Counted from the stretch's first letter, positions 17,817-26,987 are shown. The stretch is DNA of 64,000 bases from Glycomyces arizonensis DSM 44726 (GCF_000482705.1 NZ_AXWO01000014.1:84258-148257), one strand, 5' to 3'. The notes: generated by a model not told the origin, from the letters alone. A program made the numbers and translations.

Positions 17817-19028
17817 ATGAGCATCGTTGAGCGGAGAACGGCGATCGAGCGGGCGATCTCGCCCGCGGAGGTCAGGGCGGCCAACGAGCTGGCGCGCCGC
17901 TGGTTCGCCTCGCGCCCGCGCCCGCCCGCGGCGGCCGCGGGGCTCGGCGTCTGGCCGCTGCTCACCACGCTGGCCACCGGCGCCAGCGGCGAGACCCGCG
18001 ACGAACTGCTCGACGCCGCCGGTATCGGCCCCGATCGCGCCGACTCGATCACCGGGGCGCTGCTCGCCGCAGCGCGGACGGTGCCCTCGATCCGCCTGGC
18101 GCTTGGCGTCTGGGCCGGTTCCGAGATCGCGCTCGACCCCGACTGGATCGCGAAGCTCCCGGCCAACGCGATCGGGACGCTGACCGGCGAGCCGGACGCG
18201 GACAAGGCCACCTTGGACCTGTGGGCGTCCGAGGAGACCGACGGGATGATCGAGCGGATGCCGCTCGACCTGACGCAGCGGATCGACCTGGTCCTTGCCA
18301 GCGCGCTCATGGTGCGCACGAAGTGGGTCACCGAGTTCCGCGATGCCGCAGTCCCCTTCCGATCGGGGCCGTGGGCGGGGCTCGGCCCCTGCCGTGTCCT
18401 GTCGAACACGATCCACGACGACGTGCTGCGCGTGAGTGAGGAGGCCGCCGTCCTCACCGTGCCCGGCCACGATGGGATCGACGTCCTCCTCGGCCTCGGC
18501 CGCGACGGCCTCGCGCCTGGTGAGGTCATGTCCACCCTCTTCGAAGCCGCGGGCGACCGCGCCTGGGGCCGCTCGTCCGCGGACATGGCGGTGGGGGAGG
18601 AGGCCCCCGGCGTCACGGTGTCCGAGTCCCGCTCGTCGAAGCCGCAGACCACCCCCGAGGTGAATGTCCGGACCGTGCGGTTCTCCGTCTCGGCCGACCT
18701 CGACCTGTCCGAGGACGCCGCCGCGCTCGGCCTGGAGTACGCCTGCGACGAGGACCGCGCCGAGTTCGACCGCCTCGCCGCCGAACCGACCTACGTCAGC
18801 CAGGCCAGGCAGCGCTGCGTCGCCGCCTTCAGCGCCACGGGGTTCGAGGCGGCCGCGGTCACCGCGATGGCGATGGCTCGCATGGGCGGCGTCGCGATGA
18901 AGACAGTCCACTGGCACCGGGAGGCGTCGATCGACTTCGATCGGCCCTTCGCCTACCTCGCCAGGCACCGGCCCTCCGGCCTGATCCTGGTCGGCGGCTG
19001 GGTGGACGAGCCCGAGCGGGCCGTCTGA
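17817..19028 (+). CDS. serpin-family protein
   Basis: A 403-residue protein of the serpin fold, the normal length. Landmarks are RIDLVLASALMVRTKWVTEF (residues about 155-174, strand/helix breach region), the hinge GFEAAAVTA (342-350) before a reactive-centre-like loop of about 20 residues, and the C-terminal DRPFAYLARHRPSGLILVGG (375-394), which matches the serpin C-terminal signature. The hinge keeps the small residues needed for loop insertion, so it could be inhibitory; the P1 residue cannot be assigned with confidence. There is no signal peptide, so the target protease would be cytoplasmic. The start is the ATG at 17817, exactly 7 nt after TAGAGT (17804-17809), which suggests a leaderless message. 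Confidence 0.78.
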   Translation: MSIVERRTAIERAISPAEVRAANELARRWFASRPRPPAAAAGLGVWPLLTTLATGASGETRDELLDAAGIGPDRADSITGALLAAARTVPSIRLALGVWAGSEIALDPDWIAKLPANAIGTLTGEPDADKATLDLWASEETDGMIERMPLDLTQRIDLVLASALMVRTKWVTEFRDAAVPFRSGPWAGLGPCRVLSNTIHDDVLRVSEEAAVLTVPGHDGIDVLLGLGRDGLAPGEVMSTLFEAAGDRAWGRSSADMAVGEEAPGVTVSESRSSKPQTTPEVNVRTVRFSVSADLDLSEDAAALGLEYACDEDRAEFDRLAAEPTYVSQARQRCVAAFSATGFEAAAVTAMAMARMGGVAMKTVHWHREASIDFDRPFAYLARHRPSGLILVGGWVDEPERAV

Positions 19029-19078
19029 GCCCGTTCACCGGCCGGTCCGAACTCGACGCCGACTCATAGAATGGCGGC

Positions 19079-19825
19079 GTGAGCGATAGGACATCGGCGC
19101 CGCCGGGCGAGCCGCGGCGATTCTGGACACCGGCCCCGGCGTCCGCCATGCCTCCCCGGCGACCGGCGCCGGACCTGTCCGACCCCGCCGAGTTCGCCGC
19201 CCGCGTCAAGCTGCGCTCACCCCGCTGGCAGGGCCCCGCCCTGCTGGCGGGGCTGGCGCTGTTCTGCCTGGTCTACTCCATGGTCCCCGGCGATTCGACG
19301 CTGCCACTGTCGGCCGACGGCAGACGCCTCGTGCTCCTGCTGCTCGCCGGGGCCTTCGCGGTCGCGGCGGCGACCGTCCTGTGGTGGGACCTGCGCACCC
19401 GAGCCGGCGCGTACCGCCGGGCCCACGCGGACTTCCTCGATTGCGGGACCGTCGCGCAGGGCTACCTCACCTCGTTGGACGTCGGACACGAGGAGTACCG
19501 GCCGGCGTGGGTGCTCATCGACTCCCGCGTGCCCGATGAGCAGGCGGCCCGCCTCTACGCGGCGTTCGACACCTGGATCGACGCCGTCCTGGCGGACCCG
19601 AAGCTCCGCCGCAGGGTGGTGATCTGGTTCCGCACCGGCGGCGAGACCGTCCCGAGCGAATCGGTGTTCGGCGCCGACGCGACCGGCGGGTTCCTCGTCG
19701 GCCCCCAGCTGCGCGGCCACTGGAAGCTGCTGCTGCCGACGGCCGGAGGCAAGTGGAAGGTGCATCCGGTGCTCTCCGCCGACCCGTCGGGCGAACCGGT
19801 GCCCACGCTCGGATCGGGAGCCTGA
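19079..19825 (+). CDS. hypothetical protein with two membrane segments
   Basis: A 248-residue protein that I do not recognise. The first 65 residues are Pro-rich and cytoplasmic; two hydrophobic segments follow (LLAGLALFCLVYSMV and LVLLLLAGAFAVAAATVLWW), and the remaining 130 residues are soluble with a WVLIDSRVPDEQAARLYAAF segment that could be a small enzyme-like or binding domain. The GTG start at 19079 is 6 nt after TAGAAT (19067-19072), a strong -10 match, so the message is probably leaderless. It follows the serpin gene by 50 bp but seems to have its own promoter. Confidence 0.7.
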   Translation: MSDRTSAPPGEPRRFWTPAPASAMPPRRPAPDLSDPAEFAARVKLRSPRWQGPALLAGLALFCLVYSMVPGDSTLPLSADGRRLVLLLLAGAFAVAAATVLWWDLRTRAGAYRRAHADFLDCGTVAQGYLTSLDVGHEEYRPAWVLIDSRVPDEQAARLYAAFDTWIDAVLADPKLRRRVVIWFRTGGETVPSESVFGADATGGFLVGPQLRGHWKLLLPTAGGKWKVHPVLSADPSGEPVPTLGSGA

Positions 19826-19826
19826 G

Positions 19827-19840
19827 GCCCGGTCCCGGGC
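19827..19840. terminator. short hairpin between convergent genes
   Basis: GCCCGG-TC-CCGGGC forms a 6-bp stem between the stops at 19825 and 19854. It is short, so termination is only a possibility. Confidence 0.35.
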
Positions 19841-19853
19841 TTACCGCTCATCC

Positions 19854-20492
19854 CTACCGTTCATCCGCGGGCGCCGCGTGCCAGCGCCACCTGGTCAGCC
19901 GAGCCCGTCCCGGCAGCGTCCCCCTCCCCGTGGCCCACAGCAGGGTCGGCCACGGCTCGGTGTCGGTCGGCGCGTCGGGGAACAGCCGCGCGAGCACCCG
20001 CGCGCACAGCTCGGCGGGCGGGTCCCACTCGAGCCCGAGCCCCTCGGCCAGGTCGTGCGTGTGGACCAGGATCTCCACCACGCCCATCGCCGCGAAGCCC
20101 TCCGGGTCGGACAGGCCCATGACGTGGTGGGCCCGCACCTCGGGAGGCATCGTGCGCACCATCGCGGCCAGCAGCGCCGCGGACGCCTCCAGCACCTGGA
20201 GCAGCCCCTCGGGGCCCGCCTCGCGTTCGGCGAAGACCGTGCTCGCCGGGCCGCCGCTGCGCCGCGGCTCGCACACGAACGGCACGTGGCCGTTGATCGG
20301 CGGGTGTCGCGGCCCCATCTGGACGGCGTAGGCGAACAGGTCGTCGGCGATGTGCTCGACGGTCTCCCAGCAGGTCCACTTCAGCGTCCCCGCCCGGTAG
20401 TCCCAGGCGTCGAGCTCGGCCTTCCGCAGCCGGTACACGGCCAGGTCGACGGCGAGTTCGACGTCCTCTGCGGAGACCGGAGCGATGTTCAT
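19854..20492 (-). CDS. DinB/maleylpyruvate-isomerase-like protein
   Basis: A 212-residue protein with the MDMPI/DinB four-helix layout: an N-terminal helix, DYRAGTLKWTCWETVEHIADDLFAYA with the first His (residue about 47), and MGVVEILVHTHDLAEGLGL with further histidines (about 143-146) that would complete a metal site. In actinobacteria this superfamily includes mycothiol-dependent enzymes, and mshC lies in the same window; a thiol-transfer role is inference. The ATG at 20492 is the first good start. No operon partner is evident. Confidence 0.72.
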   Translation of the reverse strand: MNIAPVSAEDVELAVDLAVYRLRKAELDAWDYRAGTLKWTCWETVEHIADDLFAYAVQMGPRHPPINGHVPFVCEPRRSGGPASTVFAEREAGPEGLLQVLEASAALLAAMVRTMPPEVRAHHVMGLSDPEGFAAMGVVEILVHTHDLAEGLGLEWDPPAELCARVLARLFPDAPTDTEPWPTLLWATGRGTLPGRARLTRWRWHAAPADER

Positions 20493-20710
20493 GCGAGCAC
20501 GATACCCGCCGGTCGCCCTCCCCTCCCCGGCGCGGACGGCCGCCCGGTCGGGCGACCCGCCCGGCGCGTCCCGGGGCCGGTCGACGCTTCTCGCCGCCGC
20601 CTCGGTTACGGTGATGGCCTCCCCCGCGTTCCGCCGCCGCGACCCCGCGCCGCCCGGACCGGACCCGCATCCCGAACCGCCCCTTGGCGTCCGGTATGGA
20701 AGTAGGACTG

Positions 20711-21151
20711 ATGGACACCCCCAAGCCGATCGGATACTGGCTCAAACACCTCGACAACCTGATGGAACGGCAGTTCCAGGCCGCGCTCGAGGACTTCTCG
20801 CTCGACCGGCGCCACTGGCAGGTCCTCAACGTCCTCTACGGCGGCGCGCGGTCCCCCGAGGAGCTCGAGCGGGCGCTGGCGCCGTTCTGGGGCGAGGAGG
20901 AGGGCGTGGACATGGAGGCGGTGCTGCACGGCGAGGGCGGCCTGAGCCCGCGCGGCTGGATCCGCCGCTCGGACGTGGTGGTGGGGCTCAGCTACGACGG
21001 CTACGACGCCTACCAGAAGATCGCCGCGCGCGTCGAGGAGACGCGCGACACCATCCTGACCGACGTCAGCGCCGAGCAGTACGCCGAGACCATCCGGGTC
21101 CTGTCCGTCATGGCCTCCAACATCGAACGCGCCCTCCGCCGCCCCCGCTGA
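20711..21151 (+). CDS. MarR-like winged-helix regulator
   Basis: A 146-residue regulator. The start GYWLKHLDNLMERQFQAALE and the segment RRHWQVLNVLYGGARSPEEL resemble MarR proteins and a group of actinobacterial regulators in which the recognition region is extended. The start is the ATG at 20711, with AGGA five bases upstream; the frame is open further back without a better site. It converges on kce with no intergenic base (stops abut at 21151/21152). Regulation of the lysine genes is possible by position but nothing in the sequence shows it. Confidence 0.7.
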   Translation: MDTPKPIGYWLKHLDNLMERQFQAALEDFSLDRRHWQVLNVLYGGARSPEELERALAPFWGEEEGVDMEAVLHGEGGLSPRGWIRRSDVVVGLSYDGYDAYQKIAARVEETRDTILTDVSAEQYAETIRVLSVMASNIERALRRPR

Positions 21152-21988
21152 TCAGGCGGCGCGCACGCCCAGCAGCTTCCTCGCCTCCGCGGCGCCCATC
21201 GCCGGGCGCCGCGCCAGGGCCGCCGCCTCGGCGGCGCGGCGGACCAGCTGGTCGTTGCCCGTCACCGGCTGCCGTCTGGCGAACGAGACCGTGTCCTCCA
21301 TGCCCACCCGCAGGTGGCCGCCGTGCGCCAGCGAGGCGAACATGACCGGCAGCGTCGTCCGCCCGATCCCCGTGGCCGAGAACGTGGTCCCCTCCGGCAG
21401 ATGGCGGCGGACCCCTTCGGCGAAGGCCGTCACGGTCGAGGCGTCCCCGGCGGCGCCGCCCGGCACGCCCAGCACGAAGTCGACGTGCACGTGGCCGCCG
21501 TACGGCAGCCCGTGCCGATCCAGCAGGCGCTCCAGCGACGCCAGGTGCCCCAGGTCGAACAGCTCGTACTCGGGCACGATCGCCGCGTCCCGCATCCGCC
21601 CGTGCAGCTCGACGACGAACTCCCAGCGGTTCATGAACACGCCGTCGCCGAAGTTCACCGTGCCCATCGTGCACGAGGCCATGTCCGGGGCCGCGTCGAG
21701 CACCTTCAGGCGGTCCTCCTCGGCGTCGGTGACCGCGCCGCCGGTCGACAGCTGCACGATCAGGCCGGTCGCCTCCCGCAGCGCCGCGACCGCCTCGCGC
21801 AGCCGCCCCCCGTCGAGCGTCGGCCGCGCCTCGTCGTCGCGCAGGTGCACGTGGATCACCGACGCGCCCGCCGCTTCGCAGGCCACGGCCGCCGCCGTCA
21901 GCTCGTCGAGCGTGACCGGCAGCGCCGGGACCTCCCGCTTGTCGACCTCGGCGCCCGTGGGTGCCACGGTGATGAGCGTCGATCCCAT
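21152..21988 (-). CDS. kce: 3-keto-5-aminohexanoate cleavage enzyme (BKACE family)
   Basis: A 278-residue zinc-dependent enzyme of the BKACE (DUF849) family. Kce condenses 5-amino-3-oxohexanoate with acetyl-CoA to give acetoacetate and 3-aminobutyryl-CoA. Family features are ASVIHVHLRDDEARPTLDGG (metal-binding HVH near residues 46-48), LSTGGAV, and GGHVHVDFVLGVPGG with a second HVH. Length is normal. The substrate assignment rests on the surrounding kam genes, because BKACE members accept many beta-keto acids. The ATG at 21988 is one base after the kamA stop, so the two are co-transcribed. Confidence 0.88.
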   Translation of the reverse strand: MGSTLITVAPTGAEVDKREVPALPVTLDELTAAAVACEAAGASVIHVHLRDDEARPTLDGGRLREAVAALREATGLIVQLSTGGAVTDAEEDRLKVLDAAPDMASCTMGTVNFGDGVFMNRWEFVVELHGRMRDAAIVPEYELFDLGHLASLERLLDRHGLPYGGHVHVDFVLGVPGGAAGDASTVTAFAEGVRRHLPEGTTFSATGIGRTTLPVMFASLAHGGHLRVGMEDTVSFARRQPVTGNDQLVRRAAEAAALARRPAMGAAEARKLLGVRAA

Positions 21989-21989
21989 G

Positions 21990-23471
21990 TCAGACCCCCG
22001 AGTCGACCTGTGCGTCCTGCCGCTCGCTGGCCGCGCGCGAGGCGGCCGCCGCCTCGTTCCCGGCCGCCTTGGCCTCGGCGGGCGAGTTCATGTGCCGCCA
22101 CCACTCCTGGCCCGCCTTCGGGAGCGTGTCGATCGGGTCGTAGAACGGGTAGCGGCGGGTCAGCGCGTCCGGGTCGTCGGCCTCGATCGAGGTCCGGTAG
22201 TTCTTCGTCCAGTACGAGATGCCCAGCTCGCGGTCGTACTCGGACAGCTGGTGGACCCAGCGCTTGCCGACCATCGGCACGTCGCAGATGATCCGCGGCG
22301 TCGCGTACCCCGGCAGGTAGCCCATGATCGCCGTCTGGAGGTCCTGCGCGGTGGCCACGGAGGTCCGCCAGTGCTCGGCGTTCGGGATCATGTCGCACAT
22401 GTAGAAGTAGTACGGCAGGATGTTCGCCTCGCCCTGCATCGCGAAGCACAGGTCGAGCAGCGCCTCGGGGGTGTCGTTGACGCCGCGCATGAGCACGCCC
22501 TGGTTGCGCACGTCCCGCACGCCCGCGTCGAGCATCGCCGCCGCCGCGGCCGCCACGGTCGGCGTCACCGAGTTGGCGTGGTTGATGTGCGTGTGGATCG
22601 CCAGGTTCACGCCCTGACCCGCGGCGCGCTTGGCGACCCGCGCCATGCCCTCGACGATCTCGTCCTGCAGCCAGTGCTGCGGCAGGCCCATGAGCGCCTT
22701 CGTCGCGAGGCGGATGTCGCGGATCGTCTCGAGGTCGAGCAGTCGGTCCAGGAATGATTCCAGGTGCTTCCACGGCAGGTTCGCCACGTCGCCGCCGGAG
22801 ACGACGACGTCCCGCACGCCGGGGTGCGCCTCCAGGTAGTCCAGGATCGCGCCCTGCCGGTCGACCGGCTTCAGCGCGAGCTTGCGCTTGTCGACCGTCG
22901 GGGTGGAGTTGCCGACCAGGTCCATGCGGGTGCAGTGCCCGCAGTATTGGGGGCAGGTCGACAGGAGCTCGGCGAGCACCTTCGTCGGGTACCGGTGAGT
23001 GAGCCCCTCGACGGCCCACATGTCGTGCTCGTGGAGCGAGTCGCGCGCCGCGAACGGGTGCGAGGGCCAGTCGGTGCGCCGGTCGGAGGCCACCGGGAGC
23101 ATGTAGCGCCGGACCGGGTCGGCGTAGAACGCCTCGGTCCACGAGCCCCGCGCGGTCTCCTCGATCGCGGGGACCATCGTGTTGAGCATCTGCGGCGGCA
23201 GCAGCATCGACATCGTCGCCGCCGACGCGATGTCCCGCTCCAGGTCCTCGTAGAAGGCCTCGTCGAGCCGGTCGCCGGCCACGGCGCGCAGCTGCTTCAC
23301 GTTCTTGACGCAGTTGACGCGCTGCCACTGCGCCGAGGCCCACTGCTCGGCGGTGACGTCGGCCCAGCCGGGGAACCGCGTCCAATCCGGCTCCACCAGC
23401 GTCCGCCGCCGGTACAAGTACGGCTGCTCCACCGCGGCGGATCGTCCGTCACCATGCGCTCGTTCGGTCAC
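21990..23471 (-). CDS. kamA: lysine 2,3-aminomutase
   Basis: A 493-residue radical SAM, PLP-dependent enzyme that converts L-lysine to L-beta-lysine, the first step of the lysine pathway encoded here. The cluster motif CPQYCGHC (Cys173, 177, 180; CX3CX2C) is present, followed by NQGVLMRGVNDTPEALLDLC, as in KamA. The GTG start at 23471 has GGAGG about 7 bases upstream. It reads with kce and is divergent from kdd-kamD-kamE-kal, across a 152-bp gap. The enzyme is oxygen-sensitive in vitro, which is notable in a probable aerobe. A glutamate 2,3-aminomutase activity is the main alternative, but the neighbours argue for lysine. Confidence 0.92.
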   Translation of the reverse strand: MTERAHGDGRSAAVEQPYLYRRRTLVEPDWTRFPGWADVTAEQWASAQWQRVNCVKNVKQLRAVAGDRLDEAFYEDLERDIASAATMSMLLPPQMLNTMVPAIEETARGSWTEAFYADPVRRYMLPVASDRRTDWPSHPFAARDSLHEHDMWAVEGLTHRYPTKVLAELLSTCPQYCGHCTRMDLVGNSTPTVDKRKLALKPVDRQGAILDYLEAHPGVRDVVVSGGDVANLPWKHLESFLDRLLDLETIRDIRLATKALMGLPQHWLQDEIVEGMARVAKRAAGQGVNLAIHTHINHANSVTPTVAAAAAAMLDAGVRDVRNQGVLMRGVNDTPEALLDLCFAMQGEANILPYYFYMCDMIPNAEHWRTSVATAQDLQTAIMGYLPGYATPRIICDVPMVGKRWVHQLSEYDRELGISYWTKNYRTSIEADDPDALTRRYPFYDPIDTLPKAGQEWWRHMNSPAEAKAAGNEAAAASRAASERQDAQVDSGV

Positions 23472-23623
23472 TCTCGCACCTCCGTGTCCGGGATGTTGGC
23501 CCGGGAAACCTGCAAGACGACGGATAGCCGTCTTGTGACGAGGATAACCTTCCGTTACAGTTGAGCGCCAGGTCTCGCATATTGAGATCGTATAAATTCC
23601 TCATCATAGGAAGGGCGGCAACG
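23472..23623. promoter_or_regulatory. divergent control region kamA / kdd
   Basis: The gap contains an inverted repeat CAAGACG (23513-23519) / CGTCTTG (23529-23535) with a 9-nt centre, suited to a dimeric regulator or an RNA hairpin in the kamA leader. A TATAAA at 23591-23596 lies well placed to be a -10 box for kdd, whose AGGAAGGG ribosome site is at 23608-23615, but I see no convincing -35 box. No riboswitch was recognised. Confidence 0.45.
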
Positions 23624-24682
23624 ATGTCGACAGGCTCACCAGTCGGATCGCACCGAGTCGTCAGCCCCGCCGGGGTGCTGCCACAAGCAGCGGACCAACT
23701 CGACGACACACCCGATACAGCCGAGAACGAAGTCAGGATCCGCGTCGAGCGCCTCAACCTCGACGCCGCCTCCTACCGGCAGCTCCACACCGCCCACTCG
23801 GGCGACGGACCAGCGATCAGAGCCGCCGTCCTCGACCTCATCGAGCGGCGCGGCAAGATGCACAACCCCGAGACCGGCTCCGGCGGCATGCTCATCGGCA
23901 CCGTCGACGCCGTCGGCGAACGCTCGCCCCTCGGCCTCGAACCCGGGCAGAAGATCGCCACCCTCGTCTCGCTCACCCTCACCCCGCTGCGCATCGACGA
24001 CGGCCTCGCGCGCTGGGACGGCCTGAGCGAGCAGATCCCCACCAGCGGGCACGCCGTCCTCTTCGCCCGCTCCATCGCCGCCGTCCTCCCCGACGACCTG
24101 CCCGAGGAGCTGGCCCTCGCCGTCTTCGACGTCTGCGGCGCGCCCGCCCTCGTCCGCCGCACTGTGCTTCGAAAAACCAGCGCCCGCCGCGCCCGCTGCA
24201 CCGTCGCCGTCCTCGGCGCCGCCGGCAAGTCCGGCTCCCTCTCCCTGGCCGCCGCCCACGACGCCCGCGCCGCCACCGTCCTCGGCGTCGTCCGCGACGA
24301 CGCCGAAGCCGCCCGCCTCAAGGCCACCGGCCTCGCCGACCGCATCGCCGTCGCCGACGCCACCGACCCCCTCGCCCTCGCCGAGGCCGTCACCGACGCC
24401 CTCGACGGACGCGGCGCCGACGTCACCGTCGTCTGCGTCGACGTCCCCGGCTGCGAGCACGGCGCCATCCTCGCCACCGGCACCGGCGGCACCGTCGTCT
24501 TCTTCTCGATGGCCACCTCCTTCCCCGCCGCCGCGCTCGGCGCCGAAGGGCTCGCCGCCGACGTCGAGATGCTCATCGGCAACGGCTACGTCCCCGGCCA
24601 CGCCGACTACGCGCTCAGCCTCATGGCCGCCAACCCGCCCCTGCGCGAGCTGTTCGAGGCCCGGATCGGCGGTGGCGAATGA
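23624..24682 (+). CDS. kdd: L-erythro-3,5-diaminohexanoate dehydrogenase
   Basis: A 352-residue NAD-dependent enzyme that oxidatively deaminates 3,5-diaminohexanoate to 5-amino-3-oxohexanoate, the substrate of Kce. The N-terminal catalytic part includes NLDAASYRQLHTAHSGDG and MHNPETGSGGMLIGTV, which are typical of Kdd; the NAD-binding fold has TVAVLGAAGKSGSLSLAAA (about residues 195-213). The ATG at 23624 has AGGAAGGG upstream. It opens a five-gene operon with ATGA overlaps throughout. Identification is strong because of both sequence and neighbours. Confidence 0.9.
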   Translation: MSTGSPVGSHRVVSPAGVLPQAADQLDDTPDTAENEVRIRVERLNLDAASYRQLHTAHSGDGPAIRAAVLDLIERRGKMHNPETGSGGMLIGTVDAVGERSPLGLEPGQKIATLVSLTLTPLRIDDGLARWDGLSEQIPTSGHAVLFARSIAAVLPDDLPEELALAVFDVCGAPALVRRTVLRKTSARRARCTVAVLGAAGKSGSLSLAAAHDARAATVLGVVRDDAEAARLKATGLADRIAVADATDPLALAEAVTDALDGRGADVTVVCVDVPGCEHGAILATGTGGTVVFFSMATSFPAAALGAEGLAADVEMLIGNGYVPGHADYALSLMAANPPLRELFEARIGGGE

Positions 24683-26250
24683 CCGCGCTCCTGCCGCTCG
24701 ACCCCGACCTCGTCGAACGCGCCCGCCGCCTCGCCGCCCAGGCCGGACAGCCCGTCGTCGACCTCGCCCGCAGCCGCACCACCCTCTCGGTCGAACGCGC
24801 GACCCTGCGCCTCGCCGGGCTCACCGGCGCCGACCCCGACGGCATCCCGTGGGTCAACCGCCTCGTCGACGCCGTCGCCGACCAGACCGGCATCGAGCAC
24901 GGCGCGGCCCTCCCCGTCTTCCACGCCCTCGCCCAGGGGAACCACCCGGACCTGACCCGCCTCGCCCACGCCAGCGCCGCGGGCGGCGTCAAGTTCGAGC
25001 TCCCCACCGGCGGCGCCGCCGAGACCGCCCGCGGCCTCGCCCGCGCCGCCGTCGGCACCGGCTTCGACCGCATCGACGCCCAGCGCCGGGCCCGCGCCGA
25101 CATGGTCGCCCGGATCGGCGACCCGCCGCAGCGGCCCTGGATCTACCTCATCGTCGCCACCGGCGACATCTACGAGGACATGCCCCAGGCCCAGGCCGCC
25201 GCCAGAGCGGGAGCCGACATCATCGCCGTCATCCGCTCCACCGGGCAGTCCCTCCTGGACTACGTCCCCGAGGGCGCCACCCGCGAGGGCTTCGCCGGAA
25301 CCTACGCCACCGGCGAGAACTTCCGGCTCATGCGCTCCGCCCTCGACGAGACCTCCCGCGAGGTCGGCCGGTACGTGCGGCTGTGCAACTACGCCTCGGG
25401 GCTCTGCATGCCCGAGATCGCCGCGCTCGCCGGGATGAACCGGCTCGACATGATGCTCAACGACTGCATGTACGGCATCCTGTTCCGCGACATCAACCCG
25501 ATCCGCACCTTCGTCGACCAGCGCTTCAGCCGCCAGATCCACGCCAGGGCCGGGATCATCATCAACACCGGCGAGGACAACTACCTCACCACCGCCGACG
25601 CGGTCGAGGCCGCCCACACCGTCACCGTCTCCCAACTGCTCAACGAGTACTTCGCGCACGAGGCGGGACTGAGCGACGAACTGCTCGGCCTCGGGCACGC
25701 CTTCGAGATCAACCCCGAACTGCCCGAGTCGTTCCGGCTCGAACTCGCGCACGCGCTGCTGGCGCGCCAGCTGTTCCCCGACGCGCCCCTGAAGTGGATG
25801 CCGCCGACCAAGCACATGACCGGCGACGTCTTCCGCGGCAACCTCCTCGACGGGTTCTTCAACCTCGCCGGGGTCATGACCGGGCAGTCGATCCTCCTGG
25901 TGGGCATGATGACCGAGGCGGTCGTCACGCCGTGGCTGTCGGACCGGGACATCGCCCTGCAGAACGTCCGCTACGTGCTCGGGGCGGCCTCCGGCCTCGC
26001 CGAGGACTTCCGCCCGCCCCCCGACGGCTTCATCGCGAACCGCGCGAACCAGGTCCTCGGCGAGGCCGTCGACCTCCTCGGACGCATCAGGGACGACGGG
26101 CTGCTGAACGCCATCGCCGACGGCACCTTCGGCATCATGAAGCGCCCGGCCGACGGCGGTCGCGGTCTCGAAGGCGTCGCCGAACGCGCCGACGACTACT
26201 TCAATCCCGCCGGTGAGGCCCTGGAATCCAGTGAGGAGGAAGCCCGATGA
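24679..26250 (+). CDS. kamD: lysine 5,6-aminomutase alpha subunit
   Basis: The 523-residue TIM-barrel subunit of adenosylcobalamin- and PLP-dependent beta-lysine 5,6-aminomutase, which moves the terminal amino group to make 3,5-diaminohexanoate. It contains ATGDIYEDMPQAQAAARAGA, the cofactor-facing RSTGQSLLDYVPEGATREG, and LNDCMYGILFRDIN, all characteristic of KamD/OraS-E-type alpha subunits. Start and stop overlap kdd and kamE by 4 bp. D-ornithine 4,5-aminomutase is a related possibility, but OraE is a single larger protein and the rest of the cluster is for lysine. Confidence 0.93.
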   Translation: MTALLPLDPDLVERARRLAAQAGQPVVDLARSRTTLSVERATLRLAGLTGADPDGIPWVNRLVDAVADQTGIEHGAALPVFHALAQGNHPDLTRLAHASAAGGVKFELPTGGAAETARGLARAAVGTGFDRIDAQRRARADMVARIGDPPQRPWIYLIVATGDIYEDMPQAQAAARAGADIIAVIRSTGQSLLDYVPEGATREGFAGTYATGENFRLMRSALDETSREVGRYVRLCNYASGLCMPEIAALAGMNRLDMMLNDCMYGILFRDINPIRTFVDQRFSRQIHARAGIIINTGEDNYLTTADAVEAAHTVTVSQLLNEYFAHEAGLSDELLGLGHAFEINPELPESFRLELAHALLARQLFPDAPLKWMPPTKHMTGDVFRGNLLDGFFNLAGVMTGQSILLVGMMTEAVVTPWLSDRDIALQNVRYVLGAASGLAEDFRPPPDGFIANRANQVLGEAVDLLGRIRDDGLLNAIADGTFGIMKRPADGGRGLEGVAERADDYFNPAGEALESSEEEAR

Positions 26251-26987
26251 CCAGGATCGTCCGCCCCTACGGCGACACCACCGGCGACGGCATGGTGCAG
26301 GTCTCCTTCACACTCCCAGTGCCCCACGACAAGCGCGCCGAAGGCGCCGCCGCGCAGCTTGCGGCCAAGATGGGCCTCGACAACGCGATGATCGTCCACG
26401 CCAAGGCGATCGGCGCCGGACACACGTTCTTCGTCGTCTACGGCGCCGCCAGGCACCTGGTCGACCTCGACGAGGTCGAGGTCGTCGAGCGCGACTACCC
26501 GCTGCTGAGCCCCAAGGAGGTCAACGACCTCGTCAAGGAGCGCCTCGGCCGCAAGCTGTGCGTCGTGGGCGCCTGCATCGGCACCGACGCGCACACCGTC
26601 GGCATCGACGCGATCCTCAACATCAAGGGCGTGGCGGGGGAGAAGGGCCTGGAGTACTACCGCGAGCTGCGCGTGGTCAACCTCGGCGCGCAGGTCGCCG
26701 TCCCCGAGCTGGTCAACCGCGCCCTCAAAGAGGAAGCGGACGCGGTGCTGGTCAGCCAGGTCGTGACCCAGAAGGACGCCCACCTCCACAACACCCGCGA
26801 GATGGCCGCCGCCTTCCGCGAGGCACTGCCGCCCGAGAAGCGCCCGCTCCTCGTCGTCGGCGGCCCGCGCTTCGACGAGCGCGCCGCCGCCGAACTCGGC
26901 GTCGATCGCGTCTTCTCGCGCGGCACCACGCCGGGCGACGTCGCCTCCTACCTCGTCCACCGCATCATCAAGGAACCAGTCGCATGA
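26247..26987 (+). CDS. kamE: lysine 5,6-aminomutase beta subunit, B12-binding
   Basis: A 246-residue subunit that binds adenosylcobalamin base-off through DxHxxG, here GTDAHTVGIDAI (His about residue 118-119). LVSQVVTQKDAHLHN and VVGGPRFDERAAAELGVDRV complete the Rossmann-like B12 domain; the N-terminal 90 residues form the dimerisation domain with MVQVSFTLPVPHDKRAEGAA. In the characterised enzyme PLP is bound to a lysine of this subunit. It overlaps kamD and kal by 4 bp. Confidence 0.94.
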   Translation: MTRIVRPYGDTTGDGMVQVSFTLPVPHDKRAEGAAAQLAAKMGLDNAMIVHAKAIGAGHTFFVVYGAARHLVDLDEVEVVERDYPLLSPKEVNDLVKERLGRKLCVVGACIGTDAHTVGIDAILNIKGVAGEKGLEYYRELRVVNLGAQVAVPELVNRALKEEADAVLVSQVVTQKDAHLHNTREMAAAFREALPPEKRPLLVVGGPRFDERAAAELGVDRVFSRGTTPGDVASYLVHRIIKEPVA

